Part shown: piece after piece, positions 22,518 through 32,441 of the stretch
Numbering within the stretch: position 1 is the stretch's first letter
How the letters are laid out: the number at the start of each line of letters is the position of its first letter
Origin: Rhexocercosporidium sp. MPI-PUGE-AT-0058
Lineage: Eukaryota > Ascomycota > Leotiomycetes > Helotiales
NCBI GenBank assembly: GCA_020746875.1
Contig: JAGTJL010000002.1
Span: 2,480,001-2,544,000 of the forward strand
Reading direction: 5' to 3'
Length of the DNA stretch: 64,000 nt
The notes under the pieces: generated by a model
Told to the model about the DNA's origin: nothing
What the model saw: only the letters and a program-made list of their open reading frames with translations
Databases searched by the model: none
Translations under genes and position numbers: made by a program

Positions 22518-25500
22518 CTAAACCTCCTTAACAAAACCCACCTCAATAACGCGATCGGGCTGCACCCTCAAATTCGCAATCTTTGTCCTCGTATTATCCC
22601 TCAGCCACAAGAAAGCATGCAGCATAGCCCTCCTCCATAACCCTGTCCCACTCCTAACCCTCATCTGTTCCTTCCCAATGATGTACAAAACCTGCCTATC
22701 GAAAGCATGCTGCAGCTTCGCCAGATCCGTCGCGATAGTCTCTTCCGTAGCGCGACTCTTCATCTCCTGCCGCTTCTCGTCGTCGGATCGGGGGAGAGGT
22801 GTGAATGATACTTCGGTCGTTGGTGTTTGGATGGAGGTCGAGGGTGTGGATTTTAGCGATATGTCTTGGCAAATGATGAAGTTCCGGACTTGTTCGCAGA
22901 CGAGGGAGGCGAGGTCGGGAGTTATTACTTCGTCCATATAGCCGTGGCGGACGACAAGCCGGTAGCAATTGGGGATTGCGACGCGGGTTACGGTGTAGCG
23001 GTCTTCGGGGGCGATGGAGGGTGTTTCGAGGGGTCGAAGATGGAAGAATACCATGATCTGTAGGTCGGTTAGTATGGTGTCTAACCTCGTCGCTACTAGA
23101 TAATATTGGATGAAAGTTAGACGTACCTCGGGAGCAGCTACCAACTTGCTGAGGAATTGAGTGAAAACTGCTGGAGTAGTCTCTCCAGCTTTGTCAAAGA
23201 AAATGCCAAAGCCCTTGATGGAGCTCAAATCATCCCCACCATACAGCTGCGTGAGTCTAACCGCTCCATCATCACCTTTTTCCACAAGATGGGTAGTTGG
23301 GAACCTGTCTTCAGCTTCCGCACGCCATTGATTCTCTTTTCCGAATCGCCATAGGATGAGGAAGCAAGTGATGATCCCGGCTAGTAAGAGAGTGAACCAG
23401 GCTCCATCGGGAACTTTGATCAGTGATGCGGAAAGGTAGACGCCATCTAGACATGCGAAGACTAGCCATGGGAGGAAGACAACGTAATATGGCAAACGCC
23501 AGACGATTAGCGCGGCGAGGGATACCATGCATGAATCGAAGAATGTGACAAACATGACGCAGACACTGTAGGATTCTCATCAGTAAGGGAGGCAAACGTT
23601 GGGGGATTAAAGACGTACCCGTAAGCATTTCCGAGAGATGTGGTCTGTCAGATATGTCAGTTTGTTTTCATGCTGAATGGCCGTTCTGGAAGCTTACATT
23701 GTTATAGATCCCGGCAGCTAATACTGTTCCGATCATAAGGAGCCAATTTATCAATGGGATATACACTATTATCGTTAGGGTGGTTCTTGAGCACAAAGAC
23801 AGACAGTCATACCTTGTCCATGGAATATTTTGGACGTGTGAACCACCTTGATTTGAGGGAAGTAACTCAACTTCATCACCTGAGCAAGCAACTGTATTTC
23901 CATTTTCTCAGTATGGAATGTAAGCAATTTCTCGGGGATTCATACCTGGAAAGTTGCTGTAATGATAGCTTGACTGGCAACAATCGCAGCCAGAATAGCA
24001 ATGACTAGACTCGGGTAGAGCATGCCAGGAGGCGCCGCATTGAAGAACGGGTTCTTGTAGGCACCCTCATGCTCGCTGATATAGGCCGCCTGTCCAATGT
24101 AACCCAGAAGCAGACATGGGAAACAGTATCCCAGCCAACTCATCTGAATTGCCTTTCTGCTGAACGCTCCCAAGTCTGCGAATAAAGCTTCGACGCCAGT
24201 GAAAGCGAGCAAGATTCCTCCAAGCGAATGCCACCCGTCATATTTATTCCGTACTAGGTAGTCAAATGCATAGCCAGGTGAGAATGCCTTCAACACAGAG
24301 TGGTCGAAGTTGACTAGGTTGTAGATTCCAAAGCTGGCGTTGAACCCGAGCCAAATGATGACGATTGGCGCGAATGACGATGCGAGTTTTGTTGTTCCGA
24401 AAGGTTGGATGAGGAAGAGGAGGATCAGGATACCGCAGGTTGTTCCGACGATTGTAGATTTCTCGATGTCCGATTTCACGACACTCAGACCTTGGACTGC
24501 GCCGAGGACTGATTGGGCTGGAGTCAGGACACCATCTGCCACTACCATGGATCTGTGTCGTGTTAGTTCTCAATGTCGTAAACCAGATTTGAGCTGGATA
24601 TCCAACGTCAATAGGTTGGCAGCAATTGAAATCAACATACACGGCAAGTACTCCAATCGTCTTCAATATTCCACGTACGAACTTGCTCTTTTCCATCCTA
24701 GAACGTACATGGAGGTTGGCACCTTCAATGTCACCTGTAAGATGCCGTTCCATCTTTATGAGAGAAGCTTCACGCGGGTCTCGCTTAGTAATGTTTGCCT
24801 GGGCTTCGTTAGACGAGACCAGGTCGGCTGCCCAAAGAAAGCTGTGTACGTACGAATCGAGAGAGCAGAGAGTAGGTGCTGAAGGTTCCACCCTCGCCTT
24901 CATTATCCGCGTATAGGATGATGAGGACATATTTGACCTTTGATAGTCAGCGATGATGCGTAGGAAGTAGAGAGTTCGACTTGCCGTCACCATCATAGTG
25001 AGAGACCATATTATCACTGTGTCTGTATTAGGGAGGTCCAAATCAACTGATGTCGTTATTTTTAGAAAGTACTTACAGGATAGCACACCGATGAGATCCT
25101 GGTGGGATGGCTCCGAAGTGAAAGTGGAAGAGTACACGTAAAGAGGACTGCGAATCTCAGTTAGTATCAATATGCCCCAAGATTTCCTTTGAAGACGGAA
25201 TGGCCCCAAAGGACCTGACGATCCCTATTGCTAGTACGTACCTCGTTCCAATATCACCATAAATAACCTAGAGGGTTGTTTAGTTCCTCATCTCGCATTG
25301 CGTGGGGGAATGAGTCTTACACCGATGCTCTGGTAGGCTAGCCAAAGAAGGTATTTCCCTTTGAAGGTCTATCGAATGGTAAGCAAGGAAGCTAGAAATA
25401 GACTGGCACGGAAGCATACCTGTCTCTTCTTGAAATCACCTTCCTGACGCAGGCCCTCGTCATCATGCCCGCTGTCATTCAGCTTGACACCTCGTCGCTC

Positions 25501-25638
25501 CACGGAACGACTTCTGGTAGCCCGAAGGTCGACCAGCGAAGGATTCCTGATGGGATAAACACCGCCAGCTAAGGCGCTGCTCGTCCCATCATTCGATCTT
25601 ATTGGATGAATGCCATCTGCGATTCGAACCGTAGCCAT
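22518..25638 (-). CDS. HAK1: HAK/KUP/KT-family high-affinity potassium transporter
   Basis: Plasma-membrane potassium uptake protein of the fungal HAK family, in which K+ is symported with H+ or Na+. Thirteen exons: 25638-25420, 25368-25321, 25267-25242, 25147-25077, 25016-24985, 24937-24854, 24798-24641, 24552-23946, 23891-23813, 23765-23698, 23644-23619, 23565-23127 and 23057-22518; all phases close to 798 residues, the normal size for fungal HAKs. Signature IYGDIGTSPLY sits at 91-101 in transmembrane segment 1; about twelve hydrophobic segments follow, ending near [14 protein letters not shown] and [15 protein letters not shown] long cytosolic C-terminal domain completes it. The fifth intron is GC-AG and two exons are 26 nt. 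The upstream neighbour is a small secreted protein; 242 bp separate its stop from that of KEL3. Confidence 0.94.
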
Positions 25639-26601
25639 GCCCTGTGAGGGAATTTAGGTAATGAGAAGCAGCAGAACAAGCTTAGAATGTTTCTGATGCG
25701 ACGTTAAGTGTCAGGATTGAGGCAGGTGAGCTGTCAAAGATGCAGATGAAAGCTAGAATCGTAAATAACGCAAGATGGAGATCTGGGTTGAGATCGGACG
25801 AAGTAAGAGGGGGAGGGATGGAATGATATTAAGCAGGCAGACTAATATTCCTGCGCAACTCGACTTGGAATAGAGTTGCCCGTGGATAAGCGCACGCATT
25901 GCCATCACATTCAGTCGAGAGGAGACCAGTTCGCAGACCGATGCTCTACCCACATGTGAAATTTGGCCGTGTCACACCACGATCTCCAAAAAAAGAAGTT
26001 ATATGCGCGATTTTGTCTCGTTTGTGGGAGAATCGCGAGATAAGGTTTCTGGTCGAATCAAAGAGCTGCTTTCTTTGATAGTCATTGAAGTGACCTAATC
26101 GACCGTCTCCGAATCCCTGGAAAGGGGGCAGTGCTTGACAAGTTAAGAGACGCTTGTTCCTCGACGCGGACCAAACAAAATGGACTCATGGGGAATTCCC
26201 GACAAAAATCTGGAGTTGAGGTTGTAGTGTCCAATGAATGAGCCTTGTCATTGCGGAGCCCACTGCCGAGAATGAGGGATATATTTCCCCCCGGCAAGCC
26301 ACATGAGAGCTAGGAAAGCTTCATTCCAACCAAGACCCTTGAGTACCCAGCAAATCTTGGAAATTGTTCTCGGAGGCCCTACTCTTACACCAAAGATATC
26401 ATTTCGGCCGCGGTTGGAGACGAAATTCAACTGACAGCTGGGAATGAGCGACTGAAGTACTAAAGTAATATTTGGTATCCACATGAAGCTCGCAGGACTT
26501 TCAACACTTCCAGATTCCCAGTCTGTCAACTCACTCATTTTGTACTGGTATACATGACGGGACAACCGTAGTATGAGGTATTAAAAATTTCTGGCCGTAT
26601 C
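25639..26601. other. Intergenic region upstream of the HAK transporter
   Basis: About 960 bp holding the HAK promoter and the 3' region of the secreted-protein gene. A minus-strand frame at 26248-26538 (96 residues from its ATG) is hydrophobic in places but matches nothing I know and has no neighbouring exons. Nothing else supported. Confidence 0.45.
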
Positions 26602-27236
26602 TCATTGCGCCGATAGAGTAAAAGCTATGTTCCCCGTCGATGCTCCACCCACGCAGGTAGAGCTGAATGTTCCAGAAGGGCAAACAGCTCTAGCTGCACG
26701 AACACACCCTTCCCATCGTCCTTTGCTGACGTTGATGGTCGCTCCCGCGTCGACTACATTGAGCTTGAAGAGCGCTGTGCCAGAAGAACCAGTGGTTGAT
26801 TCTGGAGCTCCTCCACACTTCGTAATGGCACCGGCGATTCCGCCGCAGATGCCAAGCTGAGCCACATTTTCGCTGATGTAAGTTAGCATTCTGTTCGATA
26901 ACTGGTGCTTTAATAGATTTAGATGTAGAAGTCATTCCAGGGTGTAGGTATCATAAGCTCAGCCGAAATCTTGGAACGACTTACTCATGGAACACTATAT
27001 TGCTAGGAGTAAATTAGCGTGTTGTAGGCATAAAAGGTACTCCCAAAGGCTACTCACGCAGAAGTATCAATGCACTTAGTACCAAATACAGCATCGGGGT
27101 TGATAGACTTTGAAGCTCGGATCTGTAGGACCTCAAGATGGTCATGGTTGATACCGACAGAAGCGAAGGGAGCTGCGGTCACACAAGCAGTAGAAATGGC
27201 CAGGAGGAGAGTGATAATATTGGTGGAAAACATCAT
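26602..27236 (-). CDS. Small secreted protein with six cysteines (effector-like, family unknown)
   Basis: Three exons: 27236-27058, 27002-26985 (only 18 nt) and 26890-26602, giving 161 residues. The N-terminus MMFSTNIITLLLAISTACVT-AAP is a clear signal peptide with a likely cut after residue 21 or 22. The mature chain has six Cys (55, 81, 91, 128, 136, 145), enough for three disulfides, is Gly/Ala/Ser/Thr-rich, and has one N-glycosylation sequon (Asn119). No transmembrane segment or GPI-like tail is seen. These are the usual traits of secreted fungal proteins that act at the cell surface or in a host, but I do not recognise the family and there is no functional motif. The exon 2 call rests on frame closure (2 nt + 18 nt + 1 nt) and good splice sites; without it the frame breaks. 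Start: the first of two consecutive ATG codons. Confidence 0.75.
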
Positions 27237-28000
27237 GATGTAGTGTTAATGGATGATGGATGCGGAGTAGCTTTGTGCCGAAAATTAAAGGTCGATTCCG
27301 TGGCAAGAAATAAGTGTATATACTGTTAAAGAAGAGAATGAAGATGGAAAGCAAAGAATGACACCGATCACAGATCGTAGGATTGAAAATAAGGATACGA
27401 AAATAGAAAAGGTCGGAAAGAACAGACGGAAAGATGTGTATATGCCTATGGCTATGTATATGTATGTATCATACCTACCGCTCGGTTGCAATTCCAGTGG
27501 CACCATGCCCGATCTCCCTGATCTCGGTTGAGAGCGCCACAACTCCACCAAACCGATCCTCTCGAAACAAAAATTATTTCATGAGGCGATCATACTTAGC
27601 CTTTCATCTCGTCTCCAAGATCTCCGTCCGAGCTTTCCGATATCGTTGGCGTGTTTTGGAACACTGGGCTGTTCTTTACAGGGGTGAATTCGCTCGCTTC
27701 GGCGTCTGAAACTGCGTTCAAAACAAGCACCCCTGCAGTGATAACCGTCCGTGTTTTCATCATCCGGTCTTGAAACATCGTCATTGAACGTCAGAAAGAA
27801 GATGCGCTTCCTTTACCGGGTTAGCCGTCATTTGATGTGCACTGGGCAGCCTATTCACAGGAGCGCATCCGATTGATGCGAGTTTGCAGTTAGGATGAAA
27901 ATTCTCCATTTCGCAGCAAATATGGTGTAAAGCAAAGTAAAGTCCTGGTATATCCCCAACGCCAAGGCCATAATCAAGGTACCATCCGTAGGAGCACTTC
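27237..28000. other. Intergenic region between secreted protein and WSS1
   Basis: 764 bp on the 5' side of the secreted-protein gene. It contains a (TATG)n-like stretch at about 27436-27470. A minus-strand open frame at 27763-27596 would encode 55 residues beginning MMKTRTVITAGVLVLNAVSD, which resembles a signal peptide, but nothing else supports it. Confidence 0.4.
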
Positions 28001-29461
28001 TTACTTCCTGGTACCGCAAACTCCACACAAGCCAACATCTCCAGCATTGACGTATTGTCCGTCCTCGCATGCTGAGCTCTTGCACCGCCAGGAACCTGCA
28101 ACGAATTCTGGCTTCAAGACGTTCGCGCAGACCATGCAAGTTAAAGCGTTTGGTTCGTTGTTGACTGAACAGACTGGGCAGGATCCCGGTTTCTCCGTAA
28201 CTTGAGGCTTTTTGTACACAGCATCACCACCTTTGGGAGCTGGCTCTGATCTAGAGGATCCTCGAAACCTCGTTGCCTCTTTGCTCGGCCTCGTAACTGG
28301 GACCTGAGCAGATGTTTGCGGGTTTAATGTCTGGTCTGCCTTGAGGATTTTAGAGCTTGACGTCGAGGGTCTGGAGGATGACGGTTCTGACTTGATAACG
28401 GTTTTCGAGAAGTATTGTTGCGAGTGACCAGGAATACTCTGTAGCTCAAGAAGCTCTCTTCTCGCATCGTCATCGTTTTTATCTTCATCCTCACAGACTC
28501 TGACCATTCCACGTCCATGGTTGTCAATCAGCCTCTCCCCATTAATATCAATAGCATCGTCCGGCTCGGGCTTGATGTAAACACCACCCTCAACATCGCT
28601 TTCCGCCTCACTATCGGTGACAAAATCCTCATCCTTAATCTGTGGCTCTTCCCCCTTGACCTCGAATCTTGCCAAGGCAGCGGCAGCACGTAACTCTCTT
28701 CCTCTCGCGCTCCCAGCAACACGCGGCTTGCCAGCAGGTTTCTTGCCCTTTTCTAACTTCGTCTTGACTTCCTCGTCCGCACCAAGAGCAACACCACTAG
28801 CACCAAACTTTTTCCTGATCCTCCTCTCCTTCGCCTCCTTATACGTGATCTTGGGCTTGACCTTCCTCTTCTTGCCACCTCGCGATCTGAAAGTGCCTCC
28901 ACACATATGTTCTGGCAGAACCTCCCCACTCTCAAGTGTATCCCGAGCAAACGCTCCGTTCTCCAAAAGTACTCCCCTTCCCCATAATCCCTCCCCAGTG
29001 TATTTCTTCTCCCATAGACCCTTCATCTCGGCGGCGAATTCGTTCCTAACTGCCCAGAAGGCTTTCGAGTGGTTCATCTGCTTGTTATGTGCTAGTTCGT
29101 GCATCATGACCATCTGGACGAAGTTGAAAGGGAGCCAGTGGCCAGTTGATGGTGACTTCAGTACGAGTTGAATGACCTCTCCATTGTTGAAGTTACGTCC
29201 TGTGAGACCCATTAGCTAATTTTCCAGCGCCAGGAACAGATATTAGCAAAACCCACCCCAGAATTCCAGGTTTGGTTCGTACTCCTCAAGAGAGACCACG
29301 GCCAGGTGATGGCGATTCATGATGGGAAGACATTGCGCTGCTATCCTTTCGAGGTAGTCCTTTGACGTCGTCTCGTCCGGACCTGGGAGAGGCTTGATGA
29401 AGACGATGTTCTTGTTAGGTTGGGATTGCTTGACGTTTATTCTTTCCCAGCCGAGAGGCAT
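28001..29461 (-). CDS. WSS1: WLM-domain metalloprotease WSS1 (DNA-protein crosslink repair)
   Basis: SprT-like zinc protease that degrades proteins covalently trapped on DNA and is targeted by SUMO; nuclear. Two exons: 29461-29257 and 29199-28001, giving 467 residues. The ATG at 29461 is used because the family begins at this point (MPLGWERINV); upstream codons have no ATG. The active site HELAH is at 102-106 with the third zinc ligand at His112, within the WLM domain (about 1-190), followed by a basic patch (RSRGGKKRKVKPK). The middle is acidic and low complexity, with hydrophobic-acidic stretches that could bind SUMO. The C-terminus has two zinc modules: CPVC...CMVC of RanBP2 type, and a last one built on CKSSAC...CGVC that ends at the final residues. 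All key residues are intact. Confidence 0.93.
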
Positions 29462-29927
29462 TTTTGAGATCAATTGTAGGACTTTACGTTGGTGTTTCGC
29501 TGTGGGACAAGGTTGACGAGGTGGGGTTGCAGGTGGTTGACGCGACTTTCCCAGACGCCACCCGGCGCGCAGTCACGGGGAACAAGATGCTGGCCCAGCA
29601 TTTGCAAGTCTACTCAAGATGAATGTCCGAAATGATTTTGAACATTTGCATAGGATGAATGTCAAGCACGGGAGATCCTCAAAGAAAAAGGCACTTTTGT
29701 CGAAATTTGTTACTTATCAGGGTTACAGCTACTTTCTCTTGATAGGTTCAGAGATCAAAATTTACCGGCCGAGTGAATCAAGGGAACGGCTAATTTAGAT
29801 GGCTACGAAATCTATTCTAACATTCATTCCCATTTTCGAAGCACTGCGAGTACTCCAGTGACTTCCTGAGTTCTATTCCCAAACGCCAATCCGTGGTCCT
29901 GCTCCTAGAACGCCATACACTTCATCC
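29462..29927. other. Intergenic region between WSS1 and VPS71
   Basis: 466 bp with the WSS1 promoter and VPS71 3' region. Nothing recognisable seen. Confidence 0.5.
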
Positions 29928-30909
29928 TCAAGCTCCATACCTCTGAAAGCAATCCTGCTGATGCGTATTCAAACACTCCAAAGCACAAACCCTCCCCCCA
30001 CACCTCATACACTTAACCCTTCCCCAATACCCACAGATCTCACAGAACTGCTTGACTGGCTTTCGCATATCCTCCTCGACCCAAGGTCCTCTCGCCTCAT
30101 TGTAAGTCAATGGTGGAGCAGACAGCAACTTCTCTATCTCTTCCTGCGAAGGCATTCCCGGGATCCTCGACACGAGAAGCGCGTCCTTGTCTCCTGGGTG
30201 GGGAATCGGTAATGTAGAGTTCCCCTGCGAGAGGACTGGCGCATCGGGCATAGGTGTGTCTTTCGTGCTCGGCTCGGATTTGATGGGTGCTGGTGTTGAG
30301 GCTGTAGAGACTCGACGCAGAGGCGTGGGAGCTGCGACGGCATTGGGGACTTTCTTCTTATGTGACCTTGTGCCTTTGCTTGTGAGGTGTGGTACTGCTG
30401 TGCCAGGTGCTGCTCGAGGAACCGGTTTTACTGGAGTTGAGGCAGGTTGTGAGGGTGCAGGAACAGCGGAGGGGTTCTGGGCGAGAGCTTCGAAGTCTGA
30501 TAGGTAGTTTGCGAATGTCTTTTGAGACTGAAGGATCTTCCGAACACCGGATGTGACTTTGCCGTGGCTCACTGTTCAACCAGAACTGTTAGCATACATC
30601 TTACATAGGCCCGTCCGTGGAGAAAAGAGTCTCACCTCGTCCAGCATTGTCGCGATGCCTTATAGGCACTGGAATCGATACGTCTTTCGCATTTTCGCGA
30701 TCAAGAGCAGCTAGTTCTCGGAGTATCTTAGCATCCTGTCGGGCTGTGGTTTCGTGGTTGCTGGCGACGTTCTGGTTGCGAGCGCGTTTTCGAGAAGAAG
30801 GCTGTAAGGCTGCGACGGAGGCATTGACTCCTGTGTCTGGAATGTAGGCCCAGCCTGGAGCTGGAGCTGTCTTGGAGTTTGCGACCTCTCTGACACCGAA
30901 GTTCATCAT
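29928..30909 (-). CDS. VPS71: SWR1 complex HIT-finger subunit (VPS71/SWC6, ZNHIT1 family)
   Basis: Subunit of the SWR1 chromatin remodeller that deposits histone H2A.Z; nuclear. Two exons: 30909-30636 and 30571-29928, giving 305 residues. The C-terminal 38 residues (268-305) are a zf-HIT domain with CEIC, CMRC, CALEC, His and a terminal Cys spaced as in ZNHIT1, and the protein ends a few residues after it, as ZNHIT1/Vps71 do. Upstream lies the helical motif SQKTFANYLSDFEAL, typical of this subunit, then a Pro/Ala/Ser-rich disordered linker with PPLTYNEAR before the finger. The other HIT proteins (BCD1, IES2, HIT1) have the finger at the N-terminus or other domains, which favours this assignment. 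The start is the first of two consecutive ATGs. Confidence 0.88.
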
Positions 30910-31308
30910 TGTGTCATAAAGTCATGTCAAGTGTGTTGTTGTGCTGAGTGGAAAAGATCTCTTGACGTCGCGCGTTGAGTAAGAACATTTGTTTGAGGCG
31001 AGGCTAGAAACTCATGCGGAAGAGTAGGCTGATCGCCACATTTACGGGGGCGAAACCTAGATATCAATGGGGATCATAGAGTTGAGATTTGATATTGCGT
31101 CATTTGTAGATAATCTGCCGTTTGGTATCTCATGTGCTTGCCGCGACAATGCAGTAGAAATCGAGAGAACTGTTGTACACCCTGCTCGGGAATTTGCCAT
31201 GATGTCCCCCGTCCCCTCCCCGACCACAATCATCCCCAACCCAACCCAACCCAAATTCAAAGATTATGTCTTCCATTACCCTTTTTGATTCCATTAACGC
31301 CCTCCCCT
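30910..31308. other. Intergenic region upstream of VPS71
   Basis: 399 bp. The right part holds a run of CCCAACCCAACCCAA (about 31236-31253). No gene supported. Confidence 0.5.
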
Positions 31309-31912
31309 TCACTTCTTCTTCTTCTCCAACTCAGCAAGCTTCTCCTCCAATGTCTGAACGTAGCTGTGGACGCGTTGTACCGAGGCTTGCAGGCTCTGTA
31401 ATAGAAGTCAGCTTCCAGCTTCAAATGTCTCGTTCCAGCAACCCAGATAAGGTCCGCCGCCACTTCCGGAAGGTGTTCTACGGTATGTGTGAGATGAAGA
31501 ACTAGATGCAAAGACGCACATAGATATCCTCAGAAAGCAGGCCATTCGACACCTTGTACTCGTCAAGAACGTAGTAGTAGACACCGGCTCCAGCGAGTGT
31601 GCTTCCTAGCAGAAAACCGAACAGTCTGTTGGGAAAGATGGTCAGCCAAATGAACTTCGTAAGTATCTAAATGCAATTCTTCCAGATGTGGCGGGGAAGT
31701 AGCTCATGGAGGGCATCTGTGTTATGCGGTCTGCAAATAATGCAGCAGAGCTTGGGAAGCACCCACCCTCCTCTAAATGCACCGACTGGCTTCCGCACCG
31801 GTAGAGGCGCTGCAACTTCTGCGAATCTTCGAGTGGAGGTTTGGAAGCTTCGGGATGTGAGAGCTGCGGAGGGGGAGAGGCGCATTGCCGGTCTGAGGAT
31901 GCGCGATGCCAT
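31309..31912 (-). CDS. Small mitochondrial inner-membrane-type protein with coiled coil (unknown family)
   Basis: Three exons: 31912-31767, 31625-31520 and 31395-31309, with closing phases, giving 112 residues. The first ~33 residues are rich in Arg/Ser and lack acids (RSFQTSTRRF near 21-30), a strong mitochondrial presequence pattern. A single membrane segment, LFGFLLGSTLAGAGVYYYVL, follows at about 50-69, then a short polar linker and a C-terminal amphipathic helix ending EEKLAELEKKK, likely a coiled coil. The layout recalls small MICOS or respiratory-chain assembly proteins, but I cannot name the ortholog. It is bounded by VPS71 and PDI on the same strand. The three exons were found by splice signals and reading frame; conservation of the coil across ascomycetes would settle it. 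Confidence 0.75.
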
Positions 31913-32441
31913 CTTGTTGTTGTGATGAATGTGAAGCCTTGGAAGAGTTTGCGTGCGACTTGTGGTTGGAAAGAAATTCTGTGCTTCCCTCGAATCAATT
32001 GGGTTGCTTTGAAATGGTCTTGTGGTGTTGTTAATCTTGAGCTTGCGGTCCCCGGATTCCCCGTCCAATTTGAACCTCAGGCTAGACACACCCCTGTAAA
32101 GGTTGAATACAGCAAGCGAGTTGGACAGAAAGGGGGACCTTTCAAAACAAAGGACACTTTCGATTTGGCTGAAGCCGAGGTTCGTGCTTTTGCAATTGAA
32201 TATTCTTTCGAGCATCATAATGATTTACTATAACACGCAAGCCATCAGAGTTCGGAGAAGAAAACAATGTATTCACTTTGGGGAAGTTCAGTAATGAGTA
32301 GATATTCAGAACAATTTGCTGGCAATTTTATTATGTAGGCTTTTTCCAGAATCCCGAAATGCCATTCATATCTCCTCGCTGGATTTCAGGAGGTAAAATG
32401 AATACACGTTATGAAAAATTTGCTCCAGTTGATCGCACTCT
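31913..32441. other. Intergenic region between PDI and the small mitochondrial gene
   Basis: 529 bp with the mitochondrial-protein promoter and the PDI 3' region. Open frames on either strand here are short and unrecognised. Confidence 0.5.

Noticed and set aside
26248..26538. A 96-residue minus-strand frame between HAK and the secreted protein
   Set aside because: Single frame, no splice partners and no recognisable features; possible remnant but unsupported.
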